Assembly (NCBI GenBank): GCA_958430865.1
Contig: CAUDNR010004389.1
Coordinates: 131,025-152,704 of the forward strand
Length of the DNA: 21,680 nt
Reading direction: 5' to 3'
Origin: Entrophospora sp. SA101
Lineage: Eukaryota; Glomeromycota; Glomeromycetes; Entrophosporales; Entrophosporaceae
Below are positions 1 through 10,600 of the stretch, piece by piece (position 1 is the stretch's first letter; each line of letters starts with the position of its first letter). Made by a program: the position numbers and the translations under genes. The notes below the pieces were generated by a model. The model was given only the letters and a program-made list of their open reading frames with translations, did no database searches and had not been told where the DNA came from.

Positions 1-57
1 TTTTATATTTGTTATGTAATTTGGGCTTTATCACAATATTTTTATTTAAAATTTTAG

Positions 58-1170
58 ATTAGTAGCAATTCATGGTAAAGATTGGACAACAATTGGATCA
101 GAGTTGGGACGTATGGGTACTCAATGTCGTGACCGATGGAGAGATTATGGTTCTATTAGTAATCGAAATCCTAGAAAAGGTTGGTTGATTATTAAAAATA
201 TATTTAATTAATTTATAAATTAAACGAATTAAAAAAAAGTGTATATATGATTATTTTGAAAATTTGGAAATTGATAATTTGTTTGATTTGTTTAATAAAT
301 GATGGTGATGATAGGTGAATGGACTAAAGAAGAAGAAGATCAATTAAAACTTATTGTTACTGATATTGTAACAAGATATAAAGATGAAATAACATTAGAT
401 TATGGAATACCATGGGATATAGTTTCAGAAAGAATGGGGAAAAAACGATCTCCTAAGCAATGTCGTGAAAAATGGTATGTTTGATTGGGTCTTATATGAT
501 TGTTTTAAAGCATGGATGATCGATAACAAAGAAAAAAATTTACTTGTTATATATATATAATTCATTTAGGGGAAGAAAGTTACGTCTTATATATGAAATG
601 GAGAAAGGGGGAGAGATATCAAAATGGTGTAGTGAAGATAGTTATATCCTTGTTAATAAGTATGAATATTAATATTCATATGATCTTTTCTTTAATTATA
701 ATTTTACACTTAAAATTAAAATTATTTAAAATTATAAGATTATACCAATCAAAGCAAAAGGAAGAGTATTCTTTTAATTGGGAATCATTGAATGATGATG
801 AATGGGGTCCTTGGTAAAGTAAACAATCTACCAGTTTATTTTAACACAATAATTTACACATGCTAATTTATTAATTATATAATTAGGACACAAGTATACT
901 TACATGAGAGGTGGCGTCGATTAAAATATACAATTCAAGATTTTTCATCCAAAACCTTTACTGGTATGCGACAATAACAATACCTTTCATGTTATCTTTT
1001 GTTTTAAATTAAATAACTATTACTTATTATATTATTATGATGATTGGCACAAAAAAGAAATTGTTTGTGAACTTTATAATAGGTTTCAGAAGTCTCCACC
1101 ACAACGAAAGTATAAATCACCAGAAATAATTGAAGACTCTGATGATGAATTAGGGATAGTAAATGAATGA
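58..1170 (+). CDS. Myb/SANT DNA-binding protein, Reb1/TTF1-like (5' end missing)
   Basis: This is the 3' part of a spliced gene. I infer six exons: 58-179, 315-474, 570-659, 739-813, 887-963 and 1058-1170. Every junction has GT...AG and the phases agree; bases 1-57 look like an intron ending in TTTTAG. The visible protein is about 212 residues. It contains a Myb-like repeat (GKDWTTIGSELGRM followed by QCRDRWRDY) and a second one (GEWTKEEEDQ, IPWDIVSERMG, QCREKW). A weaker third Trp-containing segment (SFNWESL...WGPWTQVYLHERWRRLKY) and an acidic tail (EDSDDELGIVNE) follow. Spaced Trp residues and the CRDRWRDY motif are typical of the Reb1/TTF1/DMTF1 group, nuclear factors that bind DNA and in some lineages stop RNA polymerase I. 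The exact role is inferred from family likeness only. The acceptor at 1057 was chosen because it restores a single frame to the stop. The gene starts left of the window. Confidence 0.8.
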
Positions 1171-1563
1171 TTATATTATATGAATATTATATTTTGCTAA
1201 AAATGATTTTCTTTTTATACAATCCTAGAGAGAAAATCAAAAATTGTTTTTACAATTCACATACAAATATTTATTAAAAAAATAAGATATTATTACTATT
1301 ACTATAAGGTATCGTAAAAATGAATAAAATAATGAAATAATAAAATAAGATATACAAAAAAAACTATTAATAAAATTGTTGATGCATCAATAGTATTGTT
1401 GTTATTAATATTAGGAGTATTATTATTATTATTATGACTATTGGAGATAGCACTAACAGTACTAGCACTAGTAATAGATCTTGGAGATTCAGATAGATGA
1501 CAAATTCTATTATTAGAATGTGGTGGAGATGGCAAAGTTTGTAGTAAGTTAGTATTTTCAATT

Positions 1564-2302
1564 CTAGGAGGAGGAGGAGGAGGAGCTAATAATGTTGTTG
1601 TTGGTGGTAATAGTGTTATTGTTGGTTGGATTTCTTCTCTCTCTTGTAGTATTATCTTGAAGAATATTAAATGAAGGAAGATTATAACGATTCCTAAGAA
1701 AGGTCATTATGAAAGTGTAAAATTGCTTTCCGGAATAATATATCCATTTTAATGCTGTATAGACTATTGTGACAATTATTGATGTAAAGAAAGTGATTGC
1801 TGCAATTGGTAAAAGAATCAAGAATCCAGTTCCGATTGTTATAATATTTACTACAAAATATGTAAAAAGCCCTATAATTTATACATATAGATTAGTAAGG
1901 AGTATATATATATATATATATATTAACACATAAATATATATATATTTTACATATGATAAGGGTAATTGATAAAGATCCAATTGTCCAAACAATGAATGCG
2001 AATAATGGTATAGCAAATAAAGCGGCCCAAATAAAAGTTAAATCTCTCAGTATTTGATATTTATTAGAAACTCGGTAAATATAGCTTACAGGTACTTGTA
2101 ACCAAGTTGGTGTAAAATTCAAGATTTTGGTTTTGTTGAAAACTAAATTTTTTGTTTTAAAGATTGAATTTAAGGCACCTCCTATCAAGCCATTATTATT
2201 ATTATCATCCTCCGCATCATTGAAACCATTGCTACCACCAATACCATTGCCGCCATCATCACCACCGCCTCTACCATTACCAATTCTTGAACTTCTTGAC
2301 AT
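1564..2302 (-). CDS. Multi-pass membrane protein, possibly promethin/LDAF1-like
   Basis: Two exons are inferred on the minus strand, 2302-1951 and 1871-1564, joined by a 79-bp intron rich in TA repeats. The junction codon becomes Trp118, giving 219 residues. The first 45 residues are Gly/Asn/Asp-rich and look disordered. Three or four hydrophobic stretches follow at about residues 88-160, in the order FIWAALFAIPLFAFIVW, then LFTYFVVNIITIGTGFLILL, then AAITFFTSIIVTIVYTAL. A compact run of membrane hairpins after a short polar N-terminus recalls promethin/LDAF1, the seipin partner in lipid-droplet formation, but the match is by eye and weak. I took the Met at 2302; an in-frame Met at 2416 would add a Phe/Ile/Lys-rich leader that looks like translated AT-rich 5' UTR. 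The C-terminus is uncertain: this frame ends in a Ser run at 1564, while a shifted frame stays open to 1302 with a Pro run and SPPHSNNRICHLSESPRS. A missed intron, a frameshift or simple 3' UTR could explain that. Confidence 0.5.
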
Positions 2303-3235
2303 TAAAAAATAATTTTTTTTTAAAAAAAAAACCTTTATAAAAATAAAAAATAAAGGGAAACAAAGTATTCTTTTTTTCAGGAAAAAAATTAAAATGATTT
2401 TGATCATTTTAATCAAACAATTATTATTTATTACGATTATTAATCAACGTCATCATTATCAAAACATCTTTGATCCTCGCTTTATTTAAAACTCAGATTG
2501 CCTGATTTCTTTATTCAAAGTTAAGAACATTTGTATATATATTATAAAAAATATGTACCATCATTACCAACCGTCCTAGATAAACATAATAAATTTACTT
2601 TGGCCAAGAAAGGAGGTATTTGTGGGATTTTCAGGATAAATATAAATACAAATGTAAATAATAAAGACTACGTCGGGAACTCTAGGAATGGACGATTTTC
2701 CACAATCTGTGTAAAAAGAACTTTTTTGGGGTAAAAGAATCATCATTTGGTCTCTTTACTATTACACGAATTCAAATGGTTCTTCTTTCGTACCAAAAGT
2801 TATTCAAGGAAAAAAAAGTGAAATTTGCCAACAATGCTAGATAGACAGTTGAAAAAAACATTGAATGAATCAGCACTAAAAAAAGCAGATAGTAATAGCA
2901 TCATGTATGTTTGTGCGAAAGATGTTAGTTAATTGAGAAAATATACACACGCGCTTTGTCTGTGTCACATATGCAACAATGTTGATTTCTTGAATTGTCA
3001 ATACTAAGACAAAAAAGAAAATAGAAACCATGATAAATTCCTTTGAATTTGAAAATGAAATGATGAGCTGTTTTGAAAAAAAAATCAATACACGACGCAT
3101 ATTTTCGCTTCGGCAAGTTACATAAAAAATTTTGATCGTGATGACAATTACAGCGATATTATTGATAAGCTTAAGAAAAAATGTTGTAGAATTAGATGTA
3201 TGTAAACGTTGGTAATAATGATTAATCAAAAGGGG

Positions 3236-3420
3236 TGAAGGACAATGAGCCTGGACATAATAACAACCATCTTCATTTTATTTTCTTCCTGGACATAATA
3301 ATCTTCTTCTTCCTGAACATGGTAATGACTATCCGCACAACAACGAGCCTGGACCAGTACGACTATCATCATCTCTGCCGTACTCCTGGACGCGATAACA
3401 ACCATTCTCGCAGGCAATTA
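3236..3420. repeat. Degenerate minisatellite with CCTGGAC(A)TAATAACAA-type units
   Basis: Five degraded copies of a unit starting with CCTGGACATAATAA or close variants lie at irregular spacing of about 25-40 bp (near 3249, 3288, 3316, 3350 and 3386). Read on the plus strand in one frame, several copies give Pro-Gly/Glu-His-Asn-type residues, which suggests a decayed protein-coding repeat. Stop codons and frame changes now prevent one continuous reading. It may be the remnant of a larger repeat-protein gene, but no flanking coding sequence was recognised. Confidence 0.5.
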
Positions 3421-4382
3421 AAGCAGGAGTTTATCATATATAGGTATTTGATGAATTGGCAAATCCTCTTCTTTTCCCAACAAATTTTTGGTAAAAATTT
3501 TGGCTAATTTTTGACCAACTCCTAAATTCATGTTTTAGAGAGAGTCATAATAATGAAAAGTTTTCCCGGAACATCATAGGCAAGGAGCGATCAATGCCCG
3601 CCGCTTCCAGAAACGTCCGGACTCGTGCTATTATTTACCAGCAAAAAAAAAACAATGTCTTTGTTCTTCATTCATTTATTACTGAGCCTCACGTGCCTAT
3701 TTCATATTTGATTAACTCTGCTGGTATTTATAATAATATATAATGATGTAAATTGGAAAATTTTAGTCAAAGTTGAGTTGCGAAAGTTAGATTAAATAAC
3801 TAAAGAAAAAAATAGAATGGAATAAATATTGATCTAGACAAAAAAAGTTGCCAAGTATGATCGAATGCAATAGAGTATGTGCTACAGAAATTAAGTATAA
3901 TAATAAGGACAACATGCGATCAGGAATAGAGTACTAAAAACAACTTTTAAAAAAAGTTACACATGTATATACGGCGTGTTAAGAAAAAAATTTAAATTGT
4001 TGAGCACCTAAAAACCCAAATCTGAAGATTATGCATATAAAATCCCACGTTCCCGGATTTTTTAGAACTTTATCAATTAAAAAATAATTTTGAAAAAAAA
4101 TTGATGTATATACATAATAATACGCTTCAAAATTTTTATATGCGGTAATCTAAGATCTTTTGGTTCTCTGATATAACTTCTATTATGTGGTTTCTGAAAA
4201 TTTTTTAAACATGCTGATATTTAATATATTAGGGGTGGACAATAGAAATAGGGTAAATGTCTATTACTATTGTATAAGTACTGCACTGTTAATCTTTATT
4301 TATAGAAAAGTTTTTTTAGTATATTAAAATAATAATAAATAATCCATAAAAATATTTTTAAAAAAAACTAACTCATTCTCCC

Positions 4383-4499
4383 TATCAATGTAATCAAAAT
4401 ACAAATCACAAATACCAATAGTTCATTCATAAGAATAAAGTTGGGATCATGAATGAATAATAAAATCTACTTGTGATTTGTATTTCTCTTAATTTGATA
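4383..4499. repeat. Imperfect fold-back (inverted repeat), about 117 bp
   Basis: Nested complementary segments occur in the right order to fold: TATCAA (4383-4388) with TTGATA (4494-4499), a perfect 15-bp pair AAATACAAATCACAA (4397-4411) with its complement (4471-4485), and TTCATTCAT (4422-4430) with ATGAATGAA (4449-4457). Together they make an imperfect hairpin with arms of about 50 bp. It could be a small MITE-like element, a structured RNA or chance pairing in AT-rich DNA; no target-site duplication was evident. Confidence 0.5.
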
Positions 4500-4978
4500 A
4501 ATAGAATAAATTAAGCTTTTTTATAATATAAATTATGTTGCTTAAATTTTGATAAAAAATATAGGTTTCTTAATTTCCAAAGAATTTTTTTTTATACGTG
4601 TGTGTTGATGATATCTTTTAATTGATTATTATTTAAAGGGGGAATGAAAGAAAATGGAAAGTTTGTAAATATCTTTTGATAATTAGTAGGAAAGAGGAAG
4701 TGGAACGTATATATTTTGTAATCTTAATATTAAAATATTAATGATAATTTTATCTTCTTAATAAATATTATTAAAAAGTATATATATAAATTATTAGTTA
4801 ATCAATAATAAAAATATGGATTATGAGTAAATTCCAAAAAAATAAATTTAACTTACAAAATTTACATACAAAATATATAATTTATAATTTATAAATATAC
4901 ATATAAATATATATATATATAAAATAATAATTAATTAATTTTTCATTATTATTATCACGATCATTCCCTCTCCTTCTG

Positions 4979-6061
4979 TTATAAGCACGTAATGGTATTT
5001 GTATCATTGATAAATGGATTATCAGAATAATTGGATTCATTACTATAAATTTTCTCAAGAGCGTTGCTGGCAGCAGCTTTTCTGGCATTCTTTGTATTAG
5101 AGCCAGTTCCGCGGCCATAAACTTCATTGTTGATAAGCACATGAAACTCGAATTCAGGATTAGGTTTAAAATTAAAGGCATTAATTTCCTTGTATTCGGG
5201 AATTTTACTTCCCCTTCTTTGAAAGTAGATTTGTAGAGTGTTAATGGGTTCAGCTATATTGTCATCTACTGAGAGTTTCAGATGATTTCTTAGTGCGTCT
5301 ATAGCAGCTTTTTTTTTCGCTTCTTTCTTATTACCTCCATCCCCCTTACCAATAATTTCATCATTCAGCATAACCTCATAACCAAACGTAGGATTATGAA
5401 CTGAATTTGTGATACCTAGTTCATCTACTGGTTTGTACGATGGTATTCCTAAACCTCTACGTTGAGACCAAGTTTGTAATTTGTTGATAGGGTCCAGATA
5501 ATCTTTATTAGAAATACTCGAATCGATAGGTCCAATTCCGTTTAATTTTTGGGTTATTTCAGTAATCTCTTCTTGTTCCGTGGTTTCTTTACTTGCTATT
5601 TCTTCTATGGCTGGATCCAGGAATTGTCTCAAATATTCTGCTACTTCTTTATAATTTTTACCACAATCCAAAAATACAGCGCCAATATATGCTTCAAACG
5701 CATCTTCTATAAATTTTTCTTTGTATCTAGAACCTTCAGCTAAAGCACCAATTCCCAATCTCAACAAATTTGGCAGGCCTATCGAAAATCCAAATTTTGC
5801 TAAAGATCTTTTACAAACTAGTTTTGACTTTATAGCAGTTAATTTTCCTTCACTATAATCGGGAAATTTTTCAAATAAATAATCAATTACCAAAAAACTA
5901 ATAACAGAATCACCCAACAATTCTAATCTTTCGTTATATGGACCAGCTGTCAGTAAATTTTCTTGTGCGTATGTTTTATGAGTGATTGCTTCCAATAAGT
6001 ATTTTTCATTAATAAATGTTCTTTGTGGAATATTCAAATATATATCACTTTCCATTGCCAT
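4979..6061 (-). CDS. Ribonuclease III with two C-terminal dsRNA-binding domains
   Basis: An intronless gene for 360 residues. RNase III enzymes cut double-stranded RNA in rRNA, mRNA or small-RNA processing. The catalytic domain spans about residues 10-150 and carries the signature NERLELLGDSV. All four metal-binding acids of the family are present: Glu47, Asp51, Asp120 and Glu123 (in DAFEAYIGAVFLD). After an acidic linker (about 155-185) come dsRBD1 (189-258, PINKLQTWSQRRG...KKEAKKKAAIDAL) and dsRBD2 (270-338, PINTLQIYFQRRG...KNARKAAASNAL). The two dsRBDs are clearly similar and look duplicated. There is no PAZ, helicase or second RNase III domain, so it is not Dicer; bacterial RNase III usually has only one dsRBD. 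One catalytic domain plus two dsRBDs matches the layout known for R3B2 of Mucorales. A bacterial-type (reportedly cyanobacterial) RNase III has also been described from Rhizophagus; I recall both from the literature and cannot check here. The Met at 6061 follows in-frame stops and directly precedes the fold. Confidence 0.93.
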   Translation of the reverse strand: MAMESDIYLNIPQRTFINEKYLLEAITHKTYAQENLLTAGPYNERLELLGDSVISFLVIDYLFEKFPDYSEGKLTAIKSKLVCKRSLAKFGFSIGLPNLLRLGIGALAEGSRYKEKFIEDAFEAYIGAVFLDCGKNYKEVAEYLRQFLDPAIEEIASKETTEQEEITEITQKLNGIGPIDSSISNKDYLDPINKLQTWSQRRGLGIPSYKPVDELGITNSVHNPTFGYEVMLNDEIIGKGDGGNKKEAKKKAAIDALRNHLKLSVDDNIAEPINTLQIYFQRRGSKIPEYKEINAFNFKPNPEFEFHVLINNEVYGRGTGSNTKNARKAAASNALEKIYSNESNYSDNPFINDTNTITCL

Positions 6062-6785
6062 GTTTATATTTCTATTTGAATAAATAAAATAATGAATGTG
6101 AGAATGAAATTATTATTTTATTGTGAGAATTATTGGCTTTTTTTTATACCTTTTTTAATAGAATATAATGTGTATATAGATAGATAGATAAAAAAAAAAA
6201 CCATAGTTATATTGTAGTTTCCTTCTATATTAACAATTGGGAAACACACAAAAAAGTGCCCCTATCACATAATAGTAATAGTCGTGTGACATTTCCCTGA
6301 GGCTGTTTTTCTATATGTGAAAATAAATTCGAATTTCGTGTCACATGAATTTTTTTAAAAATATCTCGTGATTTTTATAATAAATTCGAACTTCGTTGTT
6401 AGAGTAAAATGAAAGTACTCCATTAAAGCTTTCTAATGAATACTCTTTCATATCGAAAGGTCTTCTCTACACAAATTCACGACTATTCAAAAATGGTGTT
6501 ACTTTTTCACTTCAAACCTCAGATTATTTCTCAATATCGCTTTAAAAGACTTGATAGTAAATGAGAAGGTATAGAATACTTTAAGCTTTCATATGGTCAT
6601 TACTTTATGGGGGGTGTTGGTTAATAAGTTTTAGAGAAGCTCACGAAAAACTATTTTATAGAAATTTAATAGTTGCGAAGAATTTTATGTATATAGATTG
6701 GATTCAGCAAAAAATTTTAAAAGTTGTAAACTATTATTTATGAAAGTAGTAGATATTATAGGAAAAAAATGTATGACTCTATTAT
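6062..6785. other. Upstream region of the RNase III gene, no gene seen
   Basis: AT-rich DNA that should include the RNase III promoter at its left edge. Visible structure is limited to a short GATA run near 6178-6190, two similar copies of AATAAATTCGAA(T/C)TTCGT (near 6326 and 6380), and an imperfect 15-bp inverted repeat around 6411-6449. No open frame was convincing. Confidence 0.5.
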
Positions 6786-6789
6786 AAAA

Positions 6790-7395
6790 GAATTATATTT
6801 ATTTATCTAAGATGTAATCATTAAAAAATATTATTTATACATATTGATTTAATTGAATCAATGAATATAAAATTATTAATTATTAATGACAGATTATTAA
6901 TGATATTTTATTTATTTATTTATCTAGGATGTAGTTATTAAAAGTATTATTTATCTCAATTCATCTGGATGCAATTATTAAAAAGTATTGTTTATTTCAG
7001 TTCATAAATCAATTTACATACATATTGATTTAATTGAATAAAATTATTATTAATTATTAATGACAGATTATTAATGATATTTTATTTATTTATTTACCTA
7101 GAATGTAGTTATTAAAAGTATTATTTATCTCAATTCATCTAGGATGTAATTATTAGAAGGTATTGTTTATTTCAGTTCATAAATCAATTTACATACATGT
7201 TGATTTAATTGAATAAAATTATTATTAATTATGATATTTTATTTATTTATTTATCTAGGATGTAGTTATTAAAAATATTATTTATCTCAATTCATCTAGG
7301 ATGTAATTATTATTAGAAGGTATTGTTTATTTCAGTTCATAAATCAATTTACACACATATTGATTTAATTGAATAAAGTTATTATTAATTATTAA
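6790..7395. repeat. Tandem repeat, about 3.5 units of 157-174 bp
   Basis: Three units are anchored by CTAGGATGTAGTTATT-like boxes at 6924, 7098 and 7255 (spacing 174 and 157 bp), preceded by a shorter half unit near 6800. Each unit also holds TATTGTTTATTTCAGTTCAT and CATATTGATTTAATTGAAT. The third unit has lost the segment around ATTAATGACAGATTATTA that sits before the first two, which explains its shorter period. No coding frame is shared between units. Confidence 0.85.
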
Positions 7396-7552
7396 TTTCA
7401 AAAATTTCAACCATATTAACTCAAAATCTTACATATTTGACAACTAATTTAAGATATCAAAAGAAATCCTCAGAATCTAAAGATGAAATGATTTTAGGAT
7501 TGCAAATATATTAATATTTATATAAATTGAGATTTTTATTTACCATTTAACA

Positions 7553-7607
7553 AAATTTTATTTACATTATTTACAAAAAATTTTATTTACATTATTTACA
7601 AAAAATT
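7553..7607. repeat. 25-bp direct duplication next to the stop codon
   Basis: TTTACATTATTTACAAAAAA occurs twice with a 25-bp period immediately downstream of the stop codon of the long minus-strand gene. This is probably slippage in its 3' UTR. Confidence 0.7.
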
Positions 7608-10600
7608 TTAATTATTATTAATTTTTTTTTTCCTAGTTCTCTTCATTTTATCATACCAACGATCATATATTCTTTTCCTAGTCCAATAGTTTGTATTAGT
7701 ATATTCTTTTAATGTTATTATTAAATTTTCAATAACTTCTGCAGGCAAAAAATCCTTATATTCTTCTATAACACTAAGATATTCTTGTACTTTATCTTTA
7801 TATTCAGGATTCAAGGAAGAATTGCTTGTCTGTTGCTCTGGTTGGGGTCTGTCTTTTTCTTCGCCAGTTTCATCAATTTCCATGGGTGTTATTTCTTCTT
7901 CTTCTACTAATGTTATATCTGTTTCAACAATGGGAACTTCTTCAATTTGCATTTCTGCTCCTTCAAATTCTTCAACATAATTAGTATTAACTAATTTTCT
8001 AATGTCTTTTACTTTCAGTGGCACCAAATCTTGCCTCCCCCTTCCTACAGTAGTCCTTGGTTCAGTAAGATCGATGTCTTGTTCGATGATTTTTTTAAGG
8101 CGAACTACTCCTTTTTCATAAGATGTAAACAAACGCTGATAGCCTTCTCTTGTCAATTGAGTAGTTTCTTTTAGCAAAATGGATCTTTCAGGTAAGATGC
8201 TTTCAAAAGTTTTTAAAAGTTCATCAACCAACCCCCACATTGCTTCTTTATGCTCATTTACTTTCCTATCTCTTCTAAGCACATTACTTTCATCAACAAT
8301 TTCATCATACAATGTTAACATGCGCTCTCTTTCTACTTGTACTGTTTTAATGAGATTTTTTAAATCTTCCGAACTTTTCACATTACCAGGAAGATTCTGT
8401 TTAACAAATTTGATACCAAATATCTCCATTGTTTCATCAAATGCGAGATAATGGTTCTCTTTGGTGAGATTAACTGAGGGTACAGCTTGGAGTCGCTTCT
8501 GTAATTCTGGATTTCTGCTAACATGAATCAAAAACCTGGTCACAGATTCTGCATATTTGTACTTTTTGGTAACTGGGAAAATTGGAGCAAAAGATTCCAA
8601 GCTTTTTAATTGCAATTCCAGGTTTGCCATCCTAATTCCCATTTTATGTGATATCAATAATCCTGCCCATTTGTAATAATGTAACCACACTTTAAGAACA
8701 TTATTGTTGCTTGCAAGTATGTCATCAGTACTTATATTATTATTTTTTTTATAAAGGTGGATGGCAATGCCAACAGCTGCCCAAATGAGTTCAAGGACTC
8801 TGAATGTGGATCTGTAATCTACTACCTTTTCCAACTTATCTAAGTATCGTGTACCAAGTGTTCTGGCCATTCCAAATAGACCATATCCAGAAAAGGCAGA
8901 AATTAAGGTATTGCACATGGCTTTATTTGTATGCCAAGCTCCCAATATACAATTCAAGGTTTGGTGAGGATTGGAATAATTGTTTAATCTCTGGTAGATT
9001 GCTTGGTCACAAGCTAGATCCAAGGTGCCAGACATACCAAAATCATATAGATACATATCACAAGATTCGTATACATTATCATTAGAATTGGCTTCTGGTC
9101 CTCCTTGAAGAATCACAAGATTTGGTGTTGGCAAGTTATGTCCAGGTTTGATGTATTTTCGAATTGATTCATTAATTCTTTCTATTCCAAAATCTCTATT
9201 ATTTTCTTCATATAAAGTTGAAAAAACATCATCATATTTTACAACCCATTCATTAGCAAATTGACCAGAAAAGATTGGTTCTGGTAAAATTTGCTCACTG
9301 TCATCAATGGGTATTCCAACAGGATGTGGTAACTTATATTGGAGTGCGATCCTCACAACTGCGTGTTTTATATTGCAAGTCACATCAAAAATATTTCCAT
9401 ATGAATATGTGTGGTCTCTGATATCAATATTATCAATAACAGCAAGATTCCAAATATTTGGACCTATTTCAAGCCTTGATGCTGGTACAATATTTGATAT
9501 ACGTTCATTACGAACTCTATATTCATGACGCTTGCTATGTGAAGCAACTTGGACTGTCTGTAAAATTGAATGAAGATAGGGCAGGAGTTTGGGATTTTGA
9601 CATAGGGAAGATATTATTTGTGCAAACCAGATTTTTGTATGGGGAAAGGCAAATTTCAAAATTACTGATGTCAAAAATGTGGTGATTTTTTTTATAAGTG
9701 GATATTTTATTTCAGTTTCAGGTAAATTAAGTTGTTTTTGTTTCTTTTTAACTATCTCATGTTTTTTTTCATATAGATTGGTGATTAGACTGTTGAAAAA
9801 GCTAGTGAGATTTTTTGGAATTGCCTCATAAAATTCATCAAGAGATTCTGGTTCTTCCAGTGGTAATTTGTTTTCTTTGATTATATTACGTGTTTGCCAA
9901 ATCGAATTTGCTAAAATTTCACCATAATTTTTAAATGTTTTTGAATCCAGCTGACTGTTTTCCTCATCTTCATTCATATTAACGTTTTTTACAGCCAAAG
10001 CTATATTGAGATGGAAAAAACTTGGGATTAATAGGTTATCAGAAGATCCTATTACTGTAGAACTTGATGGTAATGTAGCTTTTGTTTCTGTTGTATTAAA
10101 ATCTCCAATGACCTTGTTTATTAAAAGATTTAATAGATTATTTTTTGTGTCATTATTATTTGAGGAGGCAACATTATTAATCCACCTGGCAATAAGCCTT
10201 AAGGAAGATGTAGAATCTTCCTTGTGCTTTTTTCTATCTACACAGGAAGATGATTTTTTTCCTGAACCTGGCTTCACATGAAGATGAGCACCATTTAATA
10301 CCAAGCAATCAGTGCAAACATATCGAACACGTTGAGTATTTTCTGGAATGCTCGCCAAAATGGGATGTTCTATTATTGCTGGACAATCATGTAAACCACG
10401 ACATGGAACTTGGATATTACGATTACAAACATTCCATAAATGCAACTTACAAGCATCACCCCTTGTATAAAAACACTTGTATCTGTTGCAAAGAAGGCAC
10501 AATTTTTTGTGAATGGTACCATTATAAAAGGGTTGTGTTGCTTTTATACGTGACTCTCCTTCTATGGGTCGGTGAAACTTATTTTGATCAAGATTCAAAT

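Larger units (their letters stand above)
2417..4882. other. Gene-poor intergenic region
   Basis: About 2.5 kb of AT-rich sequence between two minus-strand genes. Open frames here are short, overlap on both strands and lack recognisable motifs. The parts that stand out are a decayed minisatellite near 3236-3420, a small GC-richer patch near 3563-3625 and a fold-back sequence at 4383-4499. No RNA gene was recognised. Confidence 0.6.

Noticed and set aside
2302..2416. Upstream Met at 2416 as the start of the membrane protein
   Set aside because: The added 38 residues are Phe/Ile/Lys-rich text typical of translated AT-rich 5' UTR; the Met at 2302 starts the normal-looking sequence.
2876..3229. 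117-codon open frame on the minus strand, hydrophobic
   Set aside because: Composition is what AT-rich DNA gives by chance (Ile/Phe/Lys/Asn), with no motif and no splice partner; a shadow frame overlaps it.
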